Shown in pieces: positions 34,743 through 45,229 of a stretch of 64,000 bases of DNA; the stretch's first letter is position 1, and each line of letters opens with the position of its first letter. The notes under the pieces are model-generated. The model had not been told where the DNA came from. It worked only from the letters and a program-made list of their open reading frames with translations, and searched no databases. The DNA comes from Glutamicibacter creatinolyticus (GTDB lineage: Bacteria > Actinomycetota > Actinomycetes > Actinomycetales > Micrococcaceae). The position numbers and the translations under genes are program-made. The DNA lies in assembly GCF_006094275.1 (NCBI RefSeq), contig NZ_CP034412.1, positions 2,480,001-2,544,000 of the forward strand, read 5' to 3'.

Positions 34743-36266
34743 ATGGCGCGTGGCGATGGAAAACTGAATCATGACCTCCTTTCAAGCGACAAGGGACCGC
34801 AGGACGAGTGCGGTGTCTTTGGTGTGTGGGCACCGGGCGAGGAAGTAGCGAAACTGACCTACTACGGTCTGTACTCACTGCAGCACCGTGGGCAGGAGTC
34901 CGCGGGCATCGCCACCTCCGACGGGGAACGCATCAACGTCTACAAGGACATGGGCCTGGTCTCCCAGGTCTTTGACGAGAACACCCTGAACTCCATGAGT
35001 GGGCACCTGGCCATCGGCCACTGCCGCTACTCCACCACCGGCTCCAGCCACTGGGCCAACGCCCAGCCGACCCTGGGCCCGACCAAGTCCGGCACCGTGG
35101 CCCTGGCCCACAACGGCAACCTGACCAACTCAGCGGACCTGGCCGACATGGTGCGCGCCAAGATCGACGCCGAGGGCGGGAAGATCACCGGCGAGATCGC
35201 CCAGGGCAACACCACCGACACCGCGCTGGTCACCTCCCTGCTGGGCGGCTCCGAGGGCCAGACCCTGGAGGAAACCGCGCTGGGGCTGCTGCCGAAGATC
35301 GAGGGCGCGTTCTGCTTCGTGTTCATGGACGAAAACACGCTCTACGCCGCCCGCGACCCGCACGGCGTACGCCCGCTGGTGCTCGGGCGCCTGGACCGCG
35401 GGTGGGTGGTTGCCTCCGAGCAGCCGGCCCTGGCCACCGTGGGCGCGTCCTTCATCCGTGAAATCGAACCGGGTGAGCTGATCGCCATCGACGAGGCCGG
35501 GGTCCGTTCCCAGCGCTTCGCCCAGGCCAACCCGAAGGGCTGCGTATTCGAATACGTCTACCTGGCCCGCCCCGACGCCTCCATCGCCGGGCGCTCGGTC
35601 TACGAATCCCGCGTGGAGATGGGCCGCCAGCTGGCCCGCGAGAACACCGCGGTGGCCGACATCGTGATCCCGGTTCCCGAATCCGGCACCCCGGCGGCCA
35701 TCGGCTACGCCGAGGAATCCGGGATCCCCTTCACCCACGGCTTCGTGAAGAACTCCTATGTGGGGCGCACCTTCATCCAGCCCAGCCAGACCCTGCGCCA
35801 GCTGGGGATCAAGCTCAAGCTCAACGCCCTGGAATCGGTGCTCAAGGGCAAGCGCGTGGTGGTGGTGGACGACTCGATCGTGCGCGGCAACACCCAGCGC
35901 GCCGTGGTGCGCATGCTGCGTGAGGCCGGCGCCGCCGAGGTGCATGTGAAGATCTCCTCCCCGCCGGTGAAGTGGCCGTGCTTCTACGGCATCGACTTCG
36001 CCACCCGCGCCGAGCTGATCGCCAACGGCGCCGCCGTGGATGAGATCGCCAAGTCGATCGGCGCGGACTCCCTGGCCTACATCTCCGAGGACGGGATGAT
36101 CTCGGCCACGAACCAGCCGCGCGAACGGCTGTGCACCGCCTGCTTCACCGGCGAGTACCCGATCAAGCTGCCGGACTCCTCCCGGCGCGGCAAGAACCTG
36201 CTGGAGCGCACCGCCCAGGCCGGCTGCGAGCCGGGCCCGGACGCCGAGTTCGACGCCGTCAGCTAG
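34743..36266 (+). CDS. purF: Amidophosphoribosyltransferase
   Basis: First committed step of purine synthesis (PRPP plus glutamine to phosphoribosylamine), 507 residues. A short propeptide precedes the N-terminal nucleophile cysteine at residue 23 (PQDE/CGVFGVW). The PRPP-binding loop is VVVVDDSIVRGNT. The Fe-S ligand cysteines appear as GCVFEYVY, WPCFYG and LCTACFTGE, so this is the Bacillus-type enzyme with a [4Fe-4S] cluster. purM follows after 105 bases. Confidence 0.97.
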   Translation: MARGDGKLNHDLLSSDKGPQDECGVFGVWAPGEEVAKLTYYGLYSLQHRGQESAGIATSDGERINVYKDMGLVSQVFDENTLNSMSGHLAIGHCRYSTTGSSHWANAQPTLGPTKSGTVALAHNGNLTNSADLADMVRAKIDAEGGKITGEIAQGNTTDTALVTSLLGGSEGQTLEETALGLLPKIEGAFCFVFMDENTLYAARDPHGVRPLVLGRLDRGWVVASEQPALATVGASFIREIEPGELIAIDEAGVRSQRFAQANPKGCVFEYVYLARPDASIAGRSVYESRVEMGRQLARENTAVADIVIPVPESGTPAAIGYAEESGIPFTHGFVKNSYVGRTFIQPSQTLRQLGIKLKLNALESVLKGKRVVVVDDSIVRGNTQRAVVRMLREAGAAEVHVKISSPPVKWPCFYGIDFATRAELIANGAAVDEIAKSIGADSLAYISEDGMISATNQPRERLCTACFTGEYPIKLPDSSRRGKNLLERTAQAGCEPGPDAEFDAVS

Positions 36267-36371
36267 TCCCCCGCGGCGCGGGCACCCGCCGCTGCGCCGC
36301 CACGTTCCACGTTCCCGATTCTTCCGCGCGCAGCTGCGCGGGTGTTCACGACAGAAAAGGACCGATCTGCC

Positions 36372-37511
36372 ATGAGCGGCAAAGAGCAGCCCACCTCCAT
36401 CACCTATGCCGGCGCCGGCGTCGACGTCGAGGCCGGTGACCGCGCCGTCGAGCTGATGAAGGGTGCGATCAAGGCCACCCACACCCAGAACGTGATCGGC
36501 GGGGTCGGCGGCTTTGCCGGGCTGTTCGACGTCTCCTTCCTCACCGGGTACCGCAAGCCGTACCTGGCCACCTCCACCGACGGGGTGGGCACCAAGGTCG
36601 CCATCGCCCAGGCCCTGGACATCCACCACACCATCGGCCAGGACCTGGTGGGCATGGTCGTGGACGACATTGTGGTGGTGGGCGCCAAGCCGCTGTTCAT
36701 GACCGACTACATCGCCTGCGGGAAGGTCATCCCCGAGCGCATCGCCGACATTGTTCGCGGCATCGCCGAGGGCTGCAAGCTGGCCGGCACCGCACTGGTC
36801 GGCGGGGAAACCGCCGAGCACCCGGGCCTGCTGGGCGAGGACGAATACGACGTGGCCGGCGCGGCCACCGGGGTCATCGAGGCCGACGCGCTGCTCGGCC
36901 CGGAGCGCGTGCAGGCCGGTGACGTGGTCATCGGAATGGCCTCCTCCGGCATCCACTCCAACGGCTACTCGCTGGTGCGCCGGGTGATTGCGCACGCCAA
37001 GTGGGAACTGACCCGCGAGGTGCCCGAATTCGGACGCACCCTGGGCGAGGAGCTGCTGGAGCCCACCCGCATCTACACCTCCGCATGTCTTGACCTGGTC
37101 AACGAACTGAACGGCGCGGACCGCTTCGGCGTGCACGGATTCAGCCACGTGACCGGAGGCGGGCTGGCAGCCAACCTGGCCCGCGTGCTGCCCCAGGGCC
37201 TGATGGCCCGCGTGGATCGCTCCACCTGGGCGCTGCCGGCCGTGTTCCGCACCATCGGCGAACTGGGCAACGTCCCGCAGACGGACCTGGAGCGCACCTT
37301 GAACCTGGGCGTGGGCATGGTCGCGGTGGTGGACGCCGCAGTGGCCGACCGGGCCGTGGAGCTGCTGAACGCATTGAACATGGGCGCCTGGGTCATGGGC
37401 GAGGTTGAGAAGCTGGATGAGTCGGCCTCCGCCGCCGGCGCCGACTTCGTGCAGGGCGCCAAGGGCGTGGACGGCGGTGCCGTGCTGCTGACCGGCGCCT
37501 ACGCCTCCTAG
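36372..37511 (+). CDS. purM: Phosphoribosylformylglycinamidine cyclo-ligase (AIR synthetase)
   Basis: Closes the imidazole ring to AIR; 379 residues. Core motifs include GVGGFAGLFDVSF, the ATP-binding VGTKVAIAQ, DDIVVVGA, LVGGETAEHPG and the glycine-rich GGGLAANL. ATG at 36372 has AAAAGGACC upstream; the in-frame codon at 36342 is less likely. Ends at a perfect 24-base-pair hairpin. Confidence 0.97.
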   Translation: MSGKEQPTSITYAGAGVDVEAGDRAVELMKGAIKATHTQNVIGGVGGFAGLFDVSFLTGYRKPYLATSTDGVGTKVAIAQALDIHHTIGQDLVGMVVDDIVVVGAKPLFMTDYIACGKVIPERIADIVRGIAEGCKLAGTALVGGETAEHPGLLGEDEYDVAGAATGVIEADALLGPERVQAGDVVIGMASSGIHSNGYSLVRRVIAHAKWELTREVPEFGRTLGEELLEPTRIYTSACLDLVNELNGADRFGVHGFSHVTGGGLAANLARVLPQGLMARVDRSTWALPAVFRTIGELGNVPQTDLERTLNLGVGMVAVVDAAVADRAVELLNALNMGAWVMGEVEKLDESASAAGADFVQGAKGVDGGAVLLTGAYAS

Positions 37512-37524
37512 TCCCCGGCACACC

Positions 37525-37574
37525 GGCAACGGCCGCTGCGCCTTCCCCTGGGGGAAGGCGCAGCGGCCGTTGCC
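37525..37574. terminator. Perfect 24-bp bidirectional terminator hairpin
   Basis: Arms 37525-37548 and 37551-37574 are exact complements with only TG at the tip; convergent genes purM and the sirtuin gene share it. Confidence 0.8.
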
Positions 37575-37599
37575 GTATGCAGGTTCGCCGGCCGGCGAG

Positions 37600-38550
37600 C
37601 TAGGAAAGCCGCTCCAGGGAGTCGCTCAGCGGCGCCTGCCAGCGCCAGGTCGCCTTCTGCTCGCCGCGCACGTGCCCATTGGTCAGCAGCGCCACCGGCA
37701 GCTGGCGCTGCACGAAGTTCAGCAGGATCCGGTAGCCGCTCATCACCGCCAGCGAGGAGCCCAGCACCAGCAGGGAGCTGGAACGCTGCTCCATGTCGCT
37801 GATGGCCTGCTTGCGGGCGGCGGGCACGCTCTCACCGAAGTACACCACGTCCGGCTTCAAGGCCATCGAACCGCAGCGCAGGCAGGGAACCATCACAAAT
37901 TCCTTGACCAGGTACTCGGGCAGCTGCACGTCCCCGTCCGGGTTCACGGCCGAGGGGTCCAGGTCCACCTTCTGCGCGTAGCCCGGGTTCGCCTTCTGCA
38001 GGCGGGCATCCAGGTGTTCGCGGTCCTCCCGGTAGCCGCAGTCCAGGCAGATCACCACGGACAGGTCCCCGTGCACCGGCACCACGCTGTGTGACCCGGC
38101 CTCCTGGTGCAGGCCATCCACGTTCTGGGTGACTATCCCGCTGATCCGGCCCTCCTGTTCCCAGCGGACCAGGCGGCGGTGGATCTGGTTGGGCTGCGCC
38201 TTGAACATGTGGCGCCAGCCAATGTAGCTGCGCGCCCAGTAGCGCTGCCGGGCGTCGGGGCGGTAGCGGAATTCCTGGTAGGTCATGGGCCGGTGGCGCT
38301 GCAGCGAGCCGTTGGGGCCGCGGTAGTCCGGAATGCCGGAATCGGTGGAAACTCCGGCCCCGGTGACCACCATGACATTGCCGTGATCCAGCATCCGCTG
38401 CACCCCGGCGGCCGCTTCGGCCGGGTCGCTGGGCGGTGCGGTCTGCTCCACGATGCGCTGCATGGAACGGATCGCCGAACGGTGGGCCATGTTGATTGAC
38501 AGCGCGTGGTTTTCTTCCAAAATCGGCCTTCCGCTAGGGGTTGCGGACAC
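37600..38550 (-). CDS. Sir2 family NAD-dependent protein deacylase
   Basis: A sirtuin of 316 residues at most. The NAD motif VTGAGVSTDSGIPDYRG, QNVDGLHQEAGS, and the catalytic histidine in VPVHGD are present. Zinc cysteines are CLDC and CLRC. It removes acyl groups from lysines, releasing nicotinamide; acs product could be a target as in other bacteria. The start is uncertain: GTG 38550 lies inside a large palindrome, and ATG codons at 38490 and 38463 are alternatives that keep the whole Rossmann core. Confidence 0.92.
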   Translation of the reverse strand: MSATPSGRPILEENHALSINMAHRSAIRSMQRIVEQTAPPSDPAEAAAGVQRMLDHGNVMVVTGAGVSTDSGIPDYRGPNGSLQRHRPMTYQEFRYRPDARQRYWARSYIGWRHMFKAQPNQIHRRLVRWEQEGRISGIVTQNVDGLHQEAGSHSVVPVHGDLSVVICLDCGYREDREHLDARLQKANPGYAQKVDLDPSAVNPDGDVQLPEYLVKEFVMVPCLRCGSMALKPDVVYFGESVPAARKQAISDMEQRSSSLLVLGSSLAVMSGYRILLNFVQRQLPVALLTNGHVRGEQKATWRWQAPLSDSLERLS

Positions 38551-38608
38551 GACAAACGCCGCAACGAGCTAGGGCTAAATTTAGCCTAGTTGTTGCGGCT
38601 TGTCGTGT
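38547..38608. repeat. 62-base interrupted palindrome overlapping the annotated sirtuin start
   Basis: Four matching blocks on each side of position 38580: ACACGACAA with TTGTCGTGT, CCGCAAC with GTTGCGG, CTAGG with CCTAG, and the core GCTAAATTTAGC. The left arm has six extra bases in three places. It lies between the DUF3073 gene and the sirtuin gene, both on the minus strand, and has no T-run. It could be an operator, or a folded RNA leader or tail. Confidence 0.75.
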
Positions 38609-38684
38609 GATGTGTACTGATAGAGTCGGACTCCTCCAACGACTGTCGTGAAACCGGGGCCATCACTTCCCGATACCGCCGGGC

Positions 38685-38912
38685 CTAATGCCGGGCGTCG
38701 CTCTCTTCGTCGTCAGAGTATTTCTTGGCCAAATCGTCATAGTCCGAATAGTCGTCACTATAGGACGATTCGGCATGCTCAGGTGCCTGGGTATGGCGCT
38801 CACGGCGCACGCCCAGTTCACGCTCCAGTGCGGTCAGATCAGTGGCGGGCGAGTAGTACTTGATGTCTCGCGCCTGACGCTGTGCTTTAGCCTTTTGACG
38901 GCCGCGCCCCAT
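38685..38912 (-). CDS. DUF3073 small protein
   Basis: A 75-residue charged protein beginning MGRGRQKAKAQRQARDIKYYSP, the conserved DUF3073 start, then an acidic, Asp/Ser/Tyr-rich C-terminus (SDDYSDYDDLAKKYSDD). Widespread in actinobacteria and of unknown function. ATG 38912 has GAGGGGG upstream, stronger than the earlier in-frame start at 38957. Tail likely unstructured. Confidence 0.92.
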   Translation of the reverse strand: MGRGRQKAKAQRQARDIKYYSPATDLTALERELGVRRERHTQAPEHAESSYSDDYSDYDDLAKKYSDDEESDARH

Positions 38913-39123
38913 GGCGTGACCCCCTCTTTTCAGTAGAGTCGGGAGGTGGTCCACCAATTAGCCAGTGGAGGCCCCCGAATATGTGATCAGTTCTTTCGTA
39001 ATTCAAGGTTAACATGATTCCCCGGCGAGCGCTCATCGCAACACGTGCACAAACCGTTAGACTAACGACAAGTGCCGTGATCATTTGGCCCCACGCCAAA
39101 TCCATGTGAAGGAGTTCACATCG

Positions 39124-39708
39124 GTGATCGATGATAACCTGCCCGAGCCCCAGGCGGCCCTGCCGCCCCTGCGGCCCGAACCCGAGCCAGAAAAGAAGCG
39201 CACGGGACAGTGGATCCTGCTGGTGATCGCCTTCCTTGCCCTGGCCGCGGCGGCTGTCTTCGTGGTGTTGCGTTTTATCTCCCCCACCCAGGCTCCGCTG
39301 CAGGCCGAGGTTGACCGCAACCCGGATCCGGGGCTGGACGGGGTCATCGCCGAGGCGATGCCCCCGGAGCAGCTGAAGGTCGGCGAGTGCCTGCGCGGCT
39401 TCACCTCCCCGCTGGAACCGCAGACCGTGGTGACCTGCGAGTCGGCGCACAACGCCCAGCTGATCGGCACCTTCGAGGTGGAAGGCAGCGAGTTCCCGGG
39501 GGCCTCGCAGCTGCTGACGGAGGCCGAGGACCTGTGCAAGTCGGTTCCGCTGGATCCGACCTCCCCACTGGACTCAAGCTGGACCTACCATTTCTCCCGC
39601 CCCAGCCAGGGCACCTGGAACCAGGGCGACCGGCTGATCTCCTGCTTCCTGTCACTGAGCGAGGGCAGCGTGCGCAGCTCGCTGCTGCCGCCGGACACCG
39701 CCAGCTAG
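39124..39708 (+). CDS. Septum-formation-family membrane protein
   Basis: A 194-residue protein with a proline-rich cytoplasmic N-terminus, one membrane helix (WILLVIAFLALAAAAVFVVLRF, about 30-51) and an extracytoplasmic domain. The domain has four cysteines (GECLRGF, VTCESAHNAQ, DLCKSV, ISCFLSL), the pattern of the actinobacterial septum formation domain (Septum_form). The E-x-A-H-N-A-Q-L-I-G-T motif is characteristic. The GTG at 39124 has AAGGAG upstream. Function is unproven despite the family name. Confidence 0.8.
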   Translation: MIDDNLPEPQAALPPLRPEPEPEKKRTGQWILLVIAFLALAAAAVFVVLRFISPTQAPLQAEVDRNPDPGLDGVIAEAMPPEQLKVGECLRGFTSPLEPQTVVTCESAHNAQLIGTFEVEGSEFPGASQLLTEAEDLCKSVPLDPTSPLDSSWTYHFSRPSQGTWNQGDRLISCFLSLSEGSVRSSLLPPDTAS

Positions 39709-39726
39709 GCCGGCCCCGTTCACCCG

Positions 39727-39773
39727 CCAGCGCGGCGCACCATCACTGGGATGGTGCGCCGCGTTGCTGGTTT
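39727..39773. terminator. Bidirectional hairpin terminator
   Basis: CGCGGCGCACCATC pairs with GATGGTGCGCCGCG around ACTGG, extended by CCAG/CTGG, then TTTC. It separates the convergent septum-family and clpB genes. Confidence 0.75.
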
Positions 39774-39798
39774 CACCGGGCTGTCGCTGCCGCCGGGC

Positions 39799-42384
<2,586 letters not shown>

Positions 42385-42418
42385 TCGAGTCCTTCCTCTC
42401 AGACCTACACCTCATAAA

Positions 42419-42439
42419 CTTGAGTCTACTTAACTCAAC
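42419..42439 (-). promoter_or_regulatory. HAIR element (HspR operator) before clpB
   Basis: CTTGAGT-ctactta-ACTCAAC, thirteen of fourteen matches to CTTGAGT-N7-ACTCAAG, 35 bases upstream of the clpB start. Confidence 0.88.
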
Positions 42440-42552
42440 TTACTTTGGGGAGATCCTATTCCGGACTTTACGGAAAATTTTCGTTGTTTTCCCGGCCCTT
42501 CCACGCCTCGGCGGCCGGCGCCGCCCGCGCGGGCTTCGGCGTCCCCTTAAAC

Positions 42553-42587
42553 GCAAAAGGCGAGCACTTCACCAAGAAGCACTCGCG
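42553..42587 (-). terminator. Terminator of the yccF gene
   Basis: GCGAGTGCTTC with GAAGTGCTCGC (two G-U pairs) in the minus-strand RNA, followed by C and four U. Confidence 0.7.
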
Positions 42588-42612
42588 TTTCGCGGCAGCG
42601 GTTCGGGCCGGG

Positions 42613-43020
42613 TCAGCGGCGGATGGAACCGATGAAGTAGTCCGAGGGAACGATCGCCTTGCCCAGCGGCATCAGCGAAATCGGGATCATCTTCAGGTTG
42701 GCAATGCCCAGCGGGATTCCAACGATCGAGATGAACATCGGGATGGCCGTCAGCACATGGCCGATCGCGATCCAGATCCCGGCCACAATCACCCAGATGA
42801 TATTGCCCAGGGTCGAGAACGCGCCGACCGGTCCGCGGTCAACGACGGTACGCCCAAAGGGCCACAACGCATACCCGGCAATCCGGAAGGAAGCGATGCC
42901 AAAGGGAATGGTGACGATCAGCAGGCAGCAAATGATGCCGGCCAGCACGTAGCCCAGCGCCAGCCACAGCCCGCCGCAGACCAGCCAAATGATATTCAGT
43001 ACCGCACGCAATAGACTCAT
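42613..43020 (-). CDS. YccF domain inner-membrane protein
   Basis: A 135-residue integral membrane protein with two YccF repeats: VLNIIWLVCGGLWLALGYVLAGI and STLGNIIWVIVAGIWIAIGHV, with ITIPFGIASFRIAGYALWPFGR-like sequence after each hairpin (IVGIPLGIANLKMIPISLMPLGK). The duplication is typical. Function unknown. ATG 43020 is preferred to 43056 because it starts at the membrane domain. The terminator hairpin follows 26 bases after the stop. Confidence 0.87.
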   Translation of the reverse strand: MSLLRAVLNIIWLVCGGLWLALGYVLAGIICCLLIVTIPFGIASFRIAGYALWPFGRTVVDRGPVGAFSTLGNIIWVIVAGIWIAIGHVLTAIPMFISIVGIPLGIANLKMIPISLMPLGKAIVPSDYFIGSIRR

Positions 43021-43157
43021 GGCTTTATTCTGCCCCAACCCGGCCCGCTGGGACATCGGGGAAAACCCGGATCAGCCCCGGATTCCTGCCGAACGTGCGC
43101 AATCTCCCGGCCTTCCTGCTCCCGGTGCGGCCGGCGGCTCCGATAGGATTAGGCATC

Positions 43158-44012
43158 ATGAGCGACCGTAGCGCAGATTCGATTCCCTCCCCCGAAACCG
43201 GCACCCGCGACCCGGAACTGTTCCGCAAGGAACCGTTTTCCTTCGTGCGCCGTGGCAACCGCCTGCAGGGACGTCGCGCCCGAGCCTGGGAACGCAATGC
43301 CGACCGCTACGTGATCGAACCGGAACGCAAGCAGACCGACACCTCCGTTGCCGAGGATCAGCAGCTGGACCTGCAGCAAACCTTCGAACGCACCGCTCCG
43401 CTGATCGTGGAGATCGGCACCGGGTTGGGCGAATGCATCGCCAACGCGGCCAAGGACGACGCGGAGCGCAACTACCTGGCGGTGGAGGTCTACCGCCCCG
43501 GCTTGGCCCAGCTGATGCTGAAGGTCGAGTCCTTTGGGCTGCAGAATGTACGCGCGATTCAGGCCAACGCGCCCGAGGTGCTCGATGTCATGCTGCCTGC
43601 GTCCAGCGCCGATGAAATCTGGATCTTCTTCTCCGACCCCTGGCACAAGACCCGCCACCACAAGCGCCGCCTGATCAAGACCGAATTCCTGGACAAGGTC
43701 GCGCGCGTACTCAAGCCCGGCGGCACCCTGCGACTGGCCACCGACTGGTCCAACTACGCGGAGCAGATGCGCGAGCTGCTGGAGGCACACCCTCAGTTCA
43801 CCAACCAGCATCCGGGCAATCTGGCCGGCGAGCACAGCGAACTGACCAGGGTGCGTCGTGAGGGGCTGGAAGGCCATGACTCCGAGCCGGCCTTTACCGA
43901 TGAGCTGGGCGGCTGGGCCCCGCGCTTTGAGCGTCGCATCCTGACCAGTTTTGAAAGCAAGGCGTTGAAGGCCGGACGCCGCGTGTTTGACCTGGCCTAC
44001 ACGCGCAACTAG
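43158..44012 (+). CDS. trmB: tRNA (guanine-N7)-methyltransferase
   Basis: Makes m7G46 in tRNA; 284 residues. The SAM motif is IVEIGTGLGECI, and the family signature FSDPWHKTRHHKRRL is intact. The N-terminal 60 residues (basic, with RRGNRLQGRRARAWER) are usual in actinobacteria. ATG 43158 is preferred over 43095 because the preceding residues are not conserved; TAGGAT lies 8 bases before it. Confidence 0.95.
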   Translation: MSDRSADSIPSPETGTRDPELFRKEPFSFVRRGNRLQGRRARAWERNADRYVIEPERKQTDTSVAEDQQLDLQQTFERTAPLIVEIGTGLGECIANAAKDDAERNYLAVEVYRPGLAQLMLKVESFGLQNVRAIQANAPEVLDVMLPASSADEIWIFFSDPWHKTRHHKRRLIKTEFLDKVARVLKPGGTLRLATDWSNYAEQMRELLEAHPQFTNQHPGNLAGEHSELTRVRREGLEGHDSEPAFTDELGGWAPRFERRILTSFESKALKAGRRVFDLAYTRN

Positions 44013-44088
44013 GCGCTGGGTGCCCGGCGCGGCGGAAGTATTTTCGCCCTCGTCCCACCCGGATGGGGCAGCCGGAGGGCTGTGGCGC

Positions 44089-44094
44089 TAAGGT
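44089..44094 (+). promoter_or_regulatory. Probable -10 hexamer (leaderless)
   Basis: TAAGGT six bases before the ATG of the acetyltransferase gene; no ribosome binding site. Confidence 0.42.
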
Positions 44095-44100
44095 TCAACC

Positions 44101-44706
44101 ATGGATTTGTCGTCGTCTCCCACCCTGGAGTTTGCCCAGACCCGCTTGGAGCAGCTGGCTCCATCCCACGTGAACGATCTGGCCGCGGTCGTCGCCGAAG
44201 AGGGCATGCAGGAGTTGTGGTTTACCTCGATCCCGGCCCCCACCGCAGTGGGTTCTGAGATTGAACGACGTCTGGAACTCCAGGATCAGGGGCTGATGGC
44301 GCCGCACGCGATCATCGATGCCCGTTCGGGACGCGCCGTGGGCGCCACAACGTTGATGAATATTGATGCGGTGAACCGACGGGTCGAAATCGGTTCCACG
44401 TTCCTGGCACCCTCGGCCCAGGGAACGGGAATCAACCCGGCGGCCAAGTTCATGCTGCTGAGCCGGGCGTTCGAGGATCTGAAGTGCATCGCGGTTGAAT
44501 TCCGCACGCATTGGCACAATCAGGCCAGCCGGGCCGCCATCTCCCGGCTGGGCGCAAAGCAGGACGGTGTGCTGCGCAGCCACATGTTTGACCCGGCGAC
44601 CCAGTCGCTGCGCGACACCGTGGTCTTCTCGATCCTGCCCCACGAGTGGCCGGCGGTGCGCGCCAACCTTCTGGCCCGCCTGCGCAGGCACGGGCTGACC
44701 GGCTAG
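44101..44706 (+). CDS. GNAT acetyltransferase, RimJ/RimL-like
   Basis: A 201-residue acetyltransferase of the RimJ/RimL/YdaF type, with E-I-G-S-T-F strand, the acyl-CoA loop (APSAQGTGINPAAKFMLL) and a helix with NQASRAAISRLGAKQDG, the common substrate-side motif. Targets of this branch can be ribosomal-protein N-termini or small molecules; not assignable. Its stop overlaps that of hspR by 3-4 bases in convergent orientation (CTAG). Confidence 0.88.
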   Translation: MDLSSSPTLEFAQTRLEQLAPSHVNDLAAVVAEEGMQELWFTSIPAPTAVGSEIERRLELQDQGLMAPHAIIDARSGRAVGATTLMNIDAVNRRVEIGSTFLAPSAQGTGINPAAKFMLLSRAFEDLKCIAVEFRTHWHNQASRAAISRLGAKQDGVLRSHMFDPATQSLRDTVVFSILPHEWPAVRANLLARLRRHGLTG

Positions 44707-45137
44707 GGACCGATCGCGCGCCGGGTAGTGAACAGTGTGACCTGTGGTTCGCGGCGCTGCGGGCGGGTGCCGCGGCTGAGCGTGACAATGTCCCCGGCCA
44801 TGGTGCCTGCGGCAAACACGCGGCTCTGGTTGCTGCGCAACTCATAGACCTCCTCCTGCAGGGCTCCAACCTGCCGGCGCAGCTGGTCCACCTCGGCCTC
44901 AAGCTGCAGAATGCGCCGGATGCCTTCGAGCGAAACGCCTTCCTTGCTCAGCTGCTGGACCTGGCGCAGCAGCTGCACATCGCGCTGCGAGTAGCGCCGC
45001 TGCTTGCCGGCCTGCCTGCTGGGAGAGACCAGGCCCATGCGGTCGTACTGGCGCAGGGTCTGTGGATGCATGTCAGCCAGCTGCGCGGCAACCGAAATGA
45101 CAAATACCGGTCGTATGTAATCCCCGGTCACTTTCAC
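44703..45137 (-). CDS. hspR: Heat-shock repressor HspR (MerR family)
   Basis: A 144-residue MerR-type regulator. The recognition region VAAQLADMHPQTLRQYDRMG followed by SPSRQAGKQRRYSQRDVQLL is the HspR signature, and the C-terminal coiled coil is ILQLEAEVDQLRRQVGALQEEVYELR. HspR represses dnaK and clpB with DnaK as co-repressor. Last gene of the dnaK operon. GTG 45137 has AAAAGGTGGTAG upstream. The HAIR sites before dnaK and clpB confirm the circuit. Confidence 0.96.
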   Translation of the reverse strand: MKVTGDYIRPVFVISVAAQLADMHPQTLRQYDRMGLVSPSRQAGKQRRYSQRDVQLLRQVQQLSKEGVSLEGIRRILQLEAEVDQLRRQVGALQEEVYELRSNQSRVFAAGTMAGDIVTLSRGTRPQRREPQVTLFTTRRAIGP

Positions 45138-45151
45138 CTACCACCTTTTCG

Positions 45152-45180
45152 GTTCGGGCAGCCCCACTCGGTGCCCGAAC
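45152..45180 (-). other. Intercistronic hairpin 1 (dnaJ-hspR gap)
   Basis: A 9-base-pair perfect stem of GTTCGGGCA with TGCCCGAAC, 11-base loop, ending 15 bases before the hspR start. Confidence 0.6.
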
Positions 45181-45190
45181 ATGTACGTGC

Positions 45191-45224
45191 GGCCGGCAAC
45201 CCGTCAGCGGATGGGTTGCCGGCC
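45191..45224 (-). other. Intercistronic hairpin 2 (dnaJ-hspR gap)
   Basis: A 12-base-pair perfect stem, GGCCGGCAACCC with GGGTTGCCGGCC, in the gap after dnaJ. It has no U-run, so it is more likely an RNA stability or attenuation element than a full terminator. Confidence 0.6.
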
Positions 45225-45229
45225 CCTTG

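Noticed and set aside
35130-37529. A 799-codon open frame on the minus strand.
   Set aside because: It lies antisense to purF and purM, which are clear genes; long shadow frames are expected in GC-rich coding DNA.
37600-38912. Sirtuin and DUF3073 as a defence system.
   Set aside because: The sirtuin has a standard deacylase architecture without a fused effector such as a SIR2-HerA or pAgo partner; the neighbour is a housekeeping small protein.
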